From positions 19,778,488 through 19,842,487 of the forward strand of contig OZ029917.1 in NCBI GenBank assembly GCA_964023275.1: DNA of 64,000 nt, read 5' to 3'. The notes below the pieces were generated by a model. The model had not been told where the DNA came from, did not search any database, and saw only the letters and a program-made list of their open reading frames with translations. Numbering within the stretch: the first letter of the stretch is position 1; each line of letters opens with the position of its first letter. Source of the DNA: Norana najaformis (Eukaryota; Annelida; Clitellata; Crassiclitellata; Hormogastridae). A program made the translations under genes and the position numbers. Below, piece after piece: positions 36,901 to 48,000 of the stretch.

Positions 36901-39629
36901 GCCAAAGTTTCAACCCACCCAACACTGTCTTGTCTGCTTGCACATTTTTTATCTTTCAAGTCTCACCTTTAAACCTATCATTGCATGCAAATCTTTCCTA
37001 ACTGTCTCCCAGGTTGACTTGGAACTGAAAAATTATTCTGGATAGAAACTGGTGCACCACTGATGCCTCACGCTTTATAGTTATGACACTACAGAAGTTA
37101 AAGGCTTACATTAATATTATATCAATTTTGCTATTTTCAGTATATATAGAGCAAGAATTATTGATCTAAAGATGTGTTCTTACAATGGCATTTGACAAGT
37201 CATCCAGTATGGTCTGAATGGCACTGTAGTCGATCAGCTCGTTCATGAGCTGGAATCGGCTGCTACCACTGCTACTGTTTCTACTAATGCCACAAGAGCT
37301 GCTGCTGAATCTGGATGGGCATCAAAAGAGATATAGAGGTAAAGATGCATGCTACAAAATAAAGCATGGTAGGCCCACACTGGATGACTGATAACTTTCA
37401 AAAACCATCAAGATTTCATCCTAGCTGATTATCCAGACTGAAGCTTAACTAATGTGCAATCCTATATTCGGTATCCTCAGATACCAACCTCACTGACGTA
37501 TAGCCATATTCATTTACAAAGATGAAAGGTCAGAGCAGAAGTAATGTTATGTGTACAGTGCATATTTATAAATACTTCTATCTTCTGTATGCCAACTGGA
37601 CATCTTTAGAGGCTGGGAGAGGCCTGCTACCAATTTCAGATTGACCCTTGACCCGGGTTACAAGTGAAATTTTTTAATTACTCAGCAACAGACAGGGCCA
37701 ATCAGAATCTCACCAAATGCTACTGGCAATTTTCAAACAATTTCAGTTGTCACATTGTCTCCAGAAGTAAAATGCAATATTTACATAATTGATACATTGT
37801 TTAAACAGAACTGAATGCACAATAAAATTCCACAAATGTGAAAAATCTGACTTAAGGCTCATTCTGTCACAGCTGGTCACATGTCACAGTTTACAACCCT
37901 TTTTTTATTTGCCAAAAATCATGCTAGCAGAGAAAATGCAGTGTGCATCTACCGTGAACATCCAAGTTTGGCTTCGGATAAACTATTTCCTTTAGCTGCT
38001 AGAAGCACCTCAAATTTTGTTGATTCTTCTTTCAAGTCTTCACAAAGGGCCTCAAGAAAAGTTACCAGCCCACTGGTCTGAGCTTGACTCTCTTCTGCTT
38101 GTCTTGTCTGCACCCTCTCCAGTTTCTTTTCTAGCACATGGAGATGCTGGCCTTCCACTTCACCTGAAAGACATTTCAGCACACTTGAGTTGTCCTTTGC
38201 TGCTGCCTGTCAAGCATAATAGACAAAATGGCACAAGACCACACAATAAACAAGGAAACATGAATACTCTTCATTAGCATTAAAATTAAACAAGCAAATT
38301 GTATTAGATATATCCTTGCAATTAGGCCTGTAACACATAATAATATTAATATTGATAATAATAATAATAATATTACCACTACTACCAGTACTATGGCTAC
38401 CGAAGAAGACGTGGAAAGCAATTGCATTAAAATGATGGATGGCTATATTGTACAATACTATAGACAGCCATAGGAACAGGAATGAAGTCTATGATCTCCT
38501 GTCACTCACGCAATAAGATGGCACGCAAAACAAGAAATTAAATGTGTGCTATCTTGACTTCAGTTTACTGGATTAGAGTTTATAGAGTATTCATACAAAA
38601 CTGTGGCTTAACTTACAACTTGTCATTTGGCAAGTTATTACAACACCATCTGTATGTTAACTTTCAAAAACTTTACTTTTCAAACATGTACCCTCTCCCT
38701 AGTGTGCATGGCACCATTTCCATTCCCCACTAATCAGTCCTTTGGTCTGCTACAAGATGCAAGTATTCGGTCAAGCTTGAAAGAACATCAAGGACTGGGT
38801 AACATACATATTTGTGAGGACAGAAAGTTCCGAAAAGTTGGCCCAGGCCACTGAAATTTAAGCAGTAATGATGTACACACCTGCTGCGTCTTATCTCCAC
38901 AGTCTGAATCAGAGTCAGCTTCTAACGAGGCGATCTTCTTGCGTAGTCTTCGTTTCGCCAGATCTTTATATAGCTGAACCTTACGGTTCGAGAGACGGGC
39001 TTCTTCCAAGTCCTATAGCGATAAGCAAACAACACACGCAGTTTATTCGCTTTGATCCTGTAAGTTCCTTCCTGCTGCCTGCCTGCCTGACTTGCTTAAT
39101 TACGTACTTACTTATCGTTTTCAATAAATCTCCATAGCAGCCAATCAACATCATTCCTTTAAGCACACTGGCCGGATCCTGTTATCCATAACCTCATAAT
39201 TAGGCTATCATAATTAGGCTATTATTAACTTGACTTATTAAAAATTATTAAATATTATTGGATTATTAAAAAATGCTCGAATTCACTGTTATTGAACGTT
39301 ATATATCGAGCAAATTAACCACCTCTATCCAGTTGTTCAGAATGCTCTCACCACCGTGACTTTATAGGACCTCCAGAAATTACCATGCACATATCACTCA
39401 ATTCTGTTCTGAGAGATAAGTTTTAAGCGATAAGTTTCCATAATTGCTACATAATTCAAGATATCTTTACTAAGGAAACTTTGTCCTTTTTCATTCCTAT
39501 CTTCTTTCTTTACATTTATCTTTTCCGGTGTCCATTCACTCTTACAGAAAAAGCTTATACTTATTTTATGGAGAATTTCAATTACTCACTTACCATGCGA
39601 ACTTGATAAACTAAGTCAAACAAGTCCAT
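33909..39629 (-). CDS. Unrecognised 346-aa coiled-coil protein
   Basis: Coding exons in transcript order: 39629-39594, 39012-38881, 38206-37953, 37310-37184, 36166-35952, 34185-33909 (stop TGA 33911-33909). Total 1,041 nt, and all six exons join in phase with GT-AG borders. The protein begins MDLFDLVYQVRM. It has a basic helix (RKVQLYKDLAKRRLRKK), a serine-aspartate stretch, a long heptad-like helix with LEKKLERVQTRQ and LEALCEDLKEE, a serine-rich linker with ELIDYSAIQTILDDL, a second highly charged helix (ESEKERMKKELELD), and a third (RIRELKLQLRRMEYRARNAE). There is no signal peptide, membrane segment or enzyme motif. The style suggests a cytoskeletal, centrosomal or kinetochore scaffold, but I do not recognise the family. 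The last exon's acceptor (after 34186) has a weak pyrimidine tract; it was chosen because it alone keeps frame. Confidence 0.75.
35200..35425 (+). mobile_element. LINE 3' end with ACATT tail
   Basis: It encodes a decayed LINE C-terminus (FGPSFWNSLPLNIRT, then FSVNLKTHLFRSVG). It is followed by 'gagcgctatataagtgctt' and a (TTACA)n tail, which is the common 3' end of L2/CR1-like elements. It sits antisense in the last intron of the coiled-coil gene. A related tail word 'gcgctttataaatg' is at 36471. Confidence 0.75.
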
Positions 39630-39660
39630 TTTTCATTGTTTTTCTTTTCTTTAGAATTAT
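39594..39660 (-). other. First coding exon of the coiled-coil gene with 5' UTR part
   Basis: On the minus strand a clear acceptor (ttattgtttcag) precedes 39660. The exon then carries 31 nt of A-rich 5' UTR, the start ATG at 39629-39627 and 12 codons before the donor ATG|GTAAGT at 39594. It shows that at least one non-coding exon lies further upstream. Confidence 0.65.
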
Positions 39661-39816
39661 CTGAAACAATAAAGTTGGCCCATTAATTTACGTGCAATCG
39701 AAGAACTACGACTGCTAACTGTTAGGGCATTATTAAAACATTAACTATAGTTATACTAGTTTGATTGATGGATATAATGCATGTGCTGTGGGAGATGGGG
39801 CAAGTGTAGGCCAAGC

Positions 39817-39819
<3 letters not shown>

Positions 39820-39855
<36 letters not shown>

Positions 39856-39872
39856 CATACACCTACACACAC
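39820..39872. repeat. (CA)n microsatellite
   Basis: A run of about 16 CA dinucleotides with a TA-interrupted extension, in the 5' intron of the coiled-coil gene. Confidence 0.9.
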
Positions 39873-39884
39873 ACGACGTCTATT

Positions 39885-40050
39885 GCCAGTTACACTGACT
39901 GACAGATCCACCGACTGACTAACCGATGACTAAATTGAGCAATTGATTAATGAATCAAACAGTATGATTATTGGTCAGTCGGTAGGTCGGTTGGTCGCTC
40001 TGATTGACTTCTCATTGACTTACTTTTCGTCAGTCAATCAATCCATTTGT
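39885..40050. repeat. GACT/AGTC-rich tract with imperfect inverted symmetry
   Basis: 'accgactgacta' near 39910 is matched in reverse complement by 'ggtcagtcggt' near 39975, and 'gtcagtcaatcaatc' follows near 40030. It may be a degenerate (GACT)n microsatellite that inverted. No gene is visible. Confidence 0.4.
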
Positions 40051-40659
40051 ATACAAATTTGTAAATCGAGGCAGCGCTGCATTGAAACAGGCAGCGGTGT
40101 TAGATTAACCATATCACCAATGAACTCACCGAAAAATGACAGAAGTCGGGCCTGGCTGTATGATATCTCTACAGAAAATCATATAGCTTGCAAGCATCAC
40201 TCATTCAACCATTACTAGGTGGCTTGCTTTTAATATTTGCGCTTCATAAAAGAAAAATAACCTGAAGTAAAAACACCTGTTAGAAGTATGGGTTTAGGCC
40301 TATGATGAAAAACTTTGCTGAAGAATACAGCTCTAAAACTCGGCTTTTTACAGCTGTTAGGCCTACCTGAATAGTTCCGAAAGGCCTGTCGCTCTTTAAA
40401 AGCACTCGCTATCGAATACGTACTACAGGCAAGTACGTGCGCATTAAATTCGTTTTCAACGGCACAAAGCGACTCGCAGCGGTATTACTGTTTTGAAATT
40501 AAAATATGTTAGACCACATAAGGCCTCACTAGCATACAATACGAACAGGGCCTCAGCGTAATTAAACAGTACGACTGAGTGCCTTAATTGCCAATTTATT
40601 CAAATCAACTGCATTCTGCTTAGGATGCTATTTATGCTGGAACTAATGGGGTTACTCAC

Positions 40660-40760
40660 CTGTATACGCACTTCACATTCAGGCAGAGTTGGATTTTGCC
40701 GGAGGGGTTGGTAGGATTCGACTTCGGATCCTTAGGTCAACAGTCAACATTCCCAGTCAA
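40660..40760 (-). other. Probable non-coding first exon of the coiled-coil gene
   Basis: The 3' border of this exon (40660) is supported by a consensus donor ACAG|GTGAGT on the minus strand. The 5' border is arbitrary; no start signal was identified. It would splice to the acceptor at 39660. Confidence 0.35.
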
Positions 40761-41639
40761 AGACAGAAAATTTTCCAGAGGATCGGTTTTAGCCTCTCAC
40801 CGGCAACACCCACTCCGAGGCGAAGTTGATTCTCATTAGGCCCATTATCCTCGCATTCGGACTCAGAAGTTATCCATAGCTGTAGGCCTAAGTCTTAAGC
40901 GGCTGAGAGCTAGCTATGAGACTCTTTTTTTCTTTATTTTTTACTGATTGAGGTCATTATGGCATTGCACTAGATATTACAATCTGTGTAGGCATACAAT
41001 CCTGTATGTCTGCAGACTCTATAAGGCCTACGTCATTGCAAACAGCCTGCACGGCTGAATTTGTCAGGCGTGTTGGGATTTTCAATGTAGCCAAGGATCA
41101 GAGGCGCGTTAACGTAGGCGTACGTAACGTAGCCCTGGGAGCGTAATAGGCTTATTTTGGAGCCCCTATTCGACTTTGGTGTCGAGCCTATGATGGTGTT
41201 TAGCCTGCAGGCTAAGACCTCTGATCAGAGGTTTTAAATTGTATGAGTGATATTGACATTATAATGTGAAACAAAACGCTATTTTCAAGGAATGTGAAGT
41301 TGCTTATTTTAGTGAAGAAAACGAAAATATATTCTAAGCGGTTTCACTTGCGCTATGGGAGACGGGGCAAGTGTATGTGGCACACCTCACAAAATGTTCA
41401 GCAAATATATCGTAGCCTATGTTTAAACATATCAAGAGAAAACTTGTGTAGCATAGATAGAACATGTGTGCTTCCATAAACTTGCTTTAACTGCTACTGG
41501 ATAAGATTATTTGATCAAAATCTGGCTTAGGGCAAAGTTATCCAAAAGGCCACTCGATCTTGTTCCTTCATACGGAGCATGAATAACCATGCCACTTTTA
41601 TCCTGTGTTGAGGGCAATAGGCCTGCTGACATCCGCTCC

Positions 41640-41845
41640 TTACTTCCTTCTTCTGAATCAAATCCATCTGCAGATGTCCTCTGTCACCAACTCCAATATG
41701 TTCTAACTGAATTTCTTGACAAGCGTATTTCTCTTAAATCCCATAAGGTTGCTGTTCGTGACCCGAAGCCTTAAATTGCTGAAGCTCGACGCCGACATAG
41801 CCAAGTGAAGGAACTTGAGACCTGGGATTATATGATGATATGATT
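41640..41845 (+). mobile_element. Possible L2/CR1 LINE scrap (region between endonuclease and RT)
   Basis: The frame 41589-41774 and its continuation past a stop read LTEFLDKRISLKSHKVAVRD, then IAEARRRHSQVKELET. This resembles the LDKHAPLKTKTVTVRP ... WYTDEIREAKRxRRxLE stretch of L2/CR1 proteins. It is short and decayed. Confidence 0.45.
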
Positions 41846-42071
41846 TTGTTTTAATTTAGCGATCCTGAATAAGTTTTTTCCATTCCTAAACCTATGAGCT
41901 TTACGTATCGTATAGCTTCGAAGAATAGCGCCTTAAAAAGGAAGTAGTTATTTGGTCTGACGTGCGCCATCTATCGTCGTTACAATAGTTGAAGTTTAAC
42001 TGAGAGTTGTGTAGTGTTATAGTTTTGTTGGTTATTATTGCTTATTATTGCATATTTAAGAAACATTTTAA

Positions 42072-45000
42072 ATGGCGTTGAACAAAGTTCTGTTAGTGAA
42101 TTTTAATATCTCATTATTTTCGCGGTTGCTAAACTTTACGCGTAACACGTTGTTTTGATTATAAGCGATATTAGGGGAACTACGCACGTGTAACTGGTAG
42201 TGTGTAAAATCCGGCCTACGGAATGATACCGAGAAGATGTTGATGTATATGCTTATTGTCGTGGTGGATTAATTGAAAACATTTTAATTTTCTTAGTTGA
42301 TAAAGATACGATTTGAATTTTGTTAAGTTCGAGTTTTAACTTCACAAGGATTTAAGCACCAGTCGCATGACAGAGGCCCTTTCAGAAAATAAATATAAAA
42401 TTTTGATGCTGTTAAAAAATTTATTTAGAAGAAATCATGTAGCATCAGTCAGCAGCATAAGGTCAGTTATGTTTCGGCGTTGTGTTGCTCTGTTGTGGGC
42501 CTTTCCAGGTGTGAAGTGTAAAAGGAATGTGCTTAGGTCAACTAAACTTCTTCCTTCTGGCTGGAATTAATCCCTCCTAGAAGAGGGGTTAGCCACACGA
42601 ATCCTTCTTTTCCATTTGTTTCTATCTCCAGTATCTTCTTTCTTCAATCTGAGGAGCTTTAGGTCTTGCTGAATCATGTCTCCCCATTTCTTCTTTTGTC
42701 GTCCATGACTGCAGCGTCCATAAACCTCTGCTGTCATAATTCTTTTAATGCAGTTTTCCTCCTTTCTCCTCATCACATGACTGTACCATCTCAAACTGGC
42801 TTCTCGTACCTTGTCAGATATACATGCCACTCCCAATTTTTGTCTGATATACTCATTCCTTTTCTTGTCTTTCATTGAGATTCCAAGTATCCATCGCATC
42901 ATTCTCATTTCTTTTCTCTCCAGCAGCTTCTCCTCCTCTTTTTTCAGTGTCCATGCTTCTGCTCCATATATCATCACTGGTCTTATTGTTTTGTACACCT
43001 TTCCTTTGACTTGAGCCGGCATTTTGACATCGCATAATACGCTCAATAGGTCTTTCCGTTTTTGCCACGCTGCCTTAATCCTGTTCTTAACATCATGTTT
43101 GCATGCTCCTTTAGCATTCATTTTCGACCCAAGATACTTAAAGATTTCTACTTGTTTCAATGCATTTCCTGTGAGGTCCTTGACCACAAGTGTCTCATCC
43201 ATTTTGGAGCATACCATGGTCTCTGTTTTATTAATATTTATTTTAAGACCCTTGCTCTCCAGTGCTTGCTGCCAATCAGTGAAACGCCCTTGTATCTTTG
43301 TTGCTGCGTCATCTGCCACTGTGAGGTCATCAGCATACAACATATCCCATGGTACTTCTCTTCTCACATTTTCCGATATGGCATCCCTTACTATGATGAA
43401 CAGCGAGGACTCAGGCATGAACTATAAAGATGTACACCCAACTAAACATATGTGCACAACTAGTTCTGTTCTAGTCTTTATGTGTCCACATTGTTACTCT
43501 GTTATTTGGTCTGACAACTTCTCACACGTTGTTTCTCACAGATTTTCTCATGGATTGTTAGTGACTCATAATGTGCTGCTGTTATGCTGCAAAGTTTTGC
43601 AACACAAATTATTGTTCAGACATTTTTTCTTACAGAAAGCCAGCAACACAACGTGGAAAGCGCCATTTAGAGAAGAGGGAAAGCAAATTAATTGAAAATG
43701 ATAAAACTGCCATATTTCTTCGTGGAGAAACAAATGAGTTGACAAAGGAAGCTATGAAAGAACTGGTCAGCACATGTTTAAATCTCAAATATTAAAAAAA
43801 ACATTTTGAATAAGCGCAAATTGTTCGGATCTATTTTGTTTTCTTGTGATTGTTATTCTTATGCATGTCATTGCTGAAAGTCTTCAGTGTAAAATAAGTA
43901 ATACATCTATTTATGCTAATTAAGTTGAATGTGGAAGTATATGATTTAAAATTTGAGAATTAATAAATTAATTGTTCTAAGTCAAATATTTACAATTAAG
44001 CGTTTTATTTGCCTTTGTACGATAATGCTCTTTGGTGAAAGATTATATTGCTGAACATCCACTTTCATAGTGCCTTCAATTTCATACCCGATAGTACTAT
44101 TTGTCTTTTGGTCAAGAGTTTAGTTATTTGAATGGTAGAGGTACAAGACAGTGGTTAGTGAACTTAATTTTGCTGAAAGATTATGTAATATTCTCATTGA
44201 AGTCGACAGCCTTTTTTGACAGAATAGAAATATGGTGAGCCCAAATTTGCTGAGTGATGTTGCTGAATATAAAGACGGATTCTTACATGAATAATGTTTC
44301 TTGATTTCAGGTGTCGCTAAAGAAGCCTCTTGCCACAATGTATAAAAGGCTAGTTTAAAAATTTTATTTTAAAAGTTATTAACATTCTTTATAAGGCACA
44401 TTGTAGTAGCTTTGAGGTTTGTGTGATTGGCTGTCGTTGGGATTCAGCATTGTACTGATTTCTGATGGTCAAAAAAGGTTTAATAGTTCCAGTAAAAAGC
44501 AACAGTGAATCGAGGCTGTGATCGAATGCTGTTCTAGAGGATACGAATGCTGTGAGGTTGACAGCTGATCATGCGATGCAGATCACAAATCTCTGGTTAT
44601 AATACATATGTTAAGCAAAAATGAGCACTGCTACAGTGTAGATATTATGAAGTAATTAAGTCAGTGGAATGGATTAATTTCATACCACTATCAGCTGTGA
44701 TTGACAAGTTTAATATCCTGGTGAATTGGCCAGGACTATGGGCTTGCTGGCTCAGGGATTAATTTAAAGAAATGAGCCCATTTCCTTCATACAGCTTTGT
44801 GATATGGGCATTAATGCTGGCATTCTTTGTTAGTTGCATATGTTTCCTAATGTAATTAGGATGTTTTATTTTGGAGTTTATTTAGTGTTTGTCATAGTCA
44901 ACTTATAGCACAAAAGTTTTGAAACAAATTTTGAAACTGATTTTTTTGCACAATACTTGAGCATGCCACTATATGTTAAGCTTTAACCCCAGTTATGTTC

Positions 45001-48000
45001 ATCACTCTTTCTGTGTGCATTTGCTTGTTGTTTATTTATAGATTCATTAAGATTTTATTGTGATACATGTCAGGCAATTATTCAACAATTTCTGGCTTAA
45101 CGTTTTAGGAAAAACCCTTTCCGACCATTTGACGACCCCACGTCTGTTGTAAGTCATATTGCTCTTTCTCTGTTTTAAATTTATGATTTTTATTTTCTTG
45201 GTTCAGAATTCCTGAGCAGAATGAGTAAAGCTATGAAATAGTTTTATTTAATATTGCAACTAAATATCCCAAAATGCAATTCATTTATCCTGGTATAATG
45301 CAATGGTTATTCCTAATTTGAGAATGTTTTATATTTAATTTGTGACCAACAGAAGTTCATAATTTCCCATTTTGTCTACTAAATATAAATTTAGCTGTTA
45401 GAACTTTTGTATAAAACTGACTGAATGTTTTGTAACAATAGGAAGCAATTGCTAAGAAAGAGGATGCTTCTCTTTTCTCCTTTGGATCGCATTCCAAAAA
45501 ACGACCTAATAACCTGGTCTTTGGTAAGCATACCCTCATTTCTAAACAAAACTTGCCATAATTAAATAGGTATGGTAAGTTTTCTATGATTCCTGTATAT
45601 GTGGAATTTCTGATCAGTGCTGAACTGTACTGAAATTTGTGTCTAATTAAATAGCTTCTTTGGCACAAAAATCACTCAAAGCCAATAGAAATATCTAAGA
45701 ATAGGATACTACTGGGCTGTTTGGAACTTTTGAATATAATTTAATTTAGTAATCACACGGTTCCTCTTCAGTAATATCCCTCATAGATGCTCCCTATCTA
45801 ACATCACAAAGCTGCCATCAAATAGAATGATTTTGCTGACTGGAGAGTTTCTACGTAGGTTACAAAACAACCTTTTCCAGTTGCCATGGCCTAAACATTC
45901 TGTACATGGCCTATACTTTCTATACTGTAAGCTAACCCCAAGAAAGGGCTATGGGTATGACATGTTAGCAACTTCATTTTCTTGGTCTTGGCATATGAGG
46001 CTGAGCAGCTGTCACTCGCCATCTGATGCACTGTGTACAGTCATTTTATAGCTGAGTTTGCTAGGAAGCACTGGTGGCTTTTTGACATGGGTGGTTTTTG
46101 AACCCCCACCTGTGTTGACAGTCGAGCTTGATAACCACTAGACTATCTAAATGTCTAACCTGAACAAAAATAGAGAAGATCTCTGGCACAAGAAATGTTT
46201 ACAGACTCACTTTGTAATCTGTTGTTATAATATTTTAAGCCAAGGGCTAAAATGATGCTTTATACTCATGGCAAAAGAATCTTTATTTTTTGTTCTGCTC
46301 TTGTTGTTTAGGCCGACTGTATAATTACCAAATTCTTGACATGTTTGAGTTTGGGATTGAGAAGTTCAAGTCTATGAAGAGCTTCAATGTAAGTGTTAAT
46401 CCATCATTTTATGCTCTTTGAACGTAAGGTCTTGTGATTATAAAGAGAGGGTAAGGTAATTGAATCAATTATTATTTGCCTTTTTCAACATGATGACATA
46501 TACAGTCTTTGCGATGCACCTCATTATAACACAAAATCGGATATAACTCGGTCACAGACTTGGATTCCAAATGTAGTTCAGCCTTAGAAAGTGACCTCAT
46601 ATCATAGCCTCATTATAAGGTGGTTCTTAAAATATAGCTGCCAAATACTGCGTTGTAGTGGTTCTGATGTAGTAAGTAATGGTAACAATTATAACACTCG
46701 TTAACTGGTTTAAGGATTAAAATTTCATTACATTGCTGGGCCACATTTCTTAGATGAGCTTTAAGAATTACCTTGCTGCTAACGTTCAGAAAACGTGAAG
46801 CCACATATCATATGATTACAAATTTTACCTGTTTAAAGTTTGCATACAACACTAATGAAGTTGATAAATTTATGTTGATTGATTCAATGGTTAATATGTA
46901 TGTGACCTAGGGAGCAGTTTTTAATCTCGACCTTGTATTAACGGATAAGCCACCCTGTTATGTTTTTCTTAATAAATTCTAATTTTCAGTTATTCCTTAC
47001 TTGATGTTAGTATATGCTTATGCCGGTCTGACTTAGTTTCCTGAATTCTAAAGTTGATCACCATGATTTGCGGTCTATTAAAAATGAGTGTGTGCTATCT
47101 TAGTTATTATGATTTGTTTCTTGCAGGCTGCCAAGCTCACCCTTGGGTCAAAGCCATGTCTCGTTTTTGTTGGAGAGCCGTTTGAAACTGACCCAGAAAT
47201 GATGCGTCTTAAGAATCTTTTCATTGGTCAGTTTAAGGTTCTTACAAAATCATGTTTTCCAAACATTTTGACACAGTAACCTACTTTAATTGGCCTCTTT
47301 TGAATTGAATTAAAAGCATTCACAGTTTATTCACAGTGGCTGACCCCTCCCCTAGTAGGGATTAATTCCAACCAGGAGGGAGAGAGATTCACAGTTAATG
47401 GTTTTGCTTAAATGTATTGTTTATCAATTTTCCAGTTGGCATCATGTCATTCATAATTTTTGGTTTTGCTAAAGTATACTGCTCATGAAATTTTCAGTTT
47501 CTCTTGCATCAGTAGGGTTGGCAACTTACAAGTGCATATTTACAACAGTCAAATAGTGTGTGAGTTTATCTACATTTCTGAGCCTTTGACTTTTGTACTT
47601 TTATGCACATCACTTAGTAACTCTCTTATTTTGCACTTTCTACTACTCTTTTAGCTCATTTCCCATTTTCCAGTGTTATCCCAACTTTATTACCATTCTT
47701 ATTCAGTTTTGTGCTGAAAACAGCATTACTTAGCAATTTATTCAAGAGTCATAACATATCCCAATTTTGAGGCAACAAAACATGAAAGTACAAGTTACCT
47801 ATTTACAGATTTCTTTCGAGGCCCAGTTGTTAGTCAGGTTCGACTTGCTGGTGTTGAAGTTGTTCTACAGTTCACACTTAAAGATGGCAAAATCTTCTTT
47901 CGTTGCTACAGGTAATTGTCCTTTCAATGTAAACTAAGCAAGTTTCTGTACGGTCTCGTAAACCTTTTGTAGAGATGCTGAGATGACTAATCCCCAAGAC

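Larger units (their letters stand above)
40100..42071. promoter_or_regulatory. Probable head-to-head promoter region: coiled-coil gene (-) and RPF2 (+)
   Basis: On the minus strand a strong donor, ACAG|GTGAGT, ends at 40660 and probably closes a 5' UTR exon of the coiled-coil gene that starts somewhere in 40.7-40.9 kb. RPF2 coding starts at 42072 on the plus strand. The interval has more CG dinucleotides than the flanks ('gcgactcgcagcgg', 'gaggcgcgttaacgtaggcgtacgtaacg') and many TAGGCCTA-like palindromes. A LINE scrap (about 41640-41845) sits between. Whether promoters are shared or separate is not decidable from sequence. Confidence 0.4.

Noticed and set aside
42367-42570. 67-codon plus-strand open frame in RPF2 intron 1
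   Set aside because: No homology to RPF2 and the phase does not fit; RPF2 exon 1 at 42072-42091 joins directly to 43636.
43024-43695. 223-codon plus-strand open frame
   Set aside because: It is the antisense shadow of the RTE reverse transcriptase frame (43418-42567) and runs into RPF2 exon 2.
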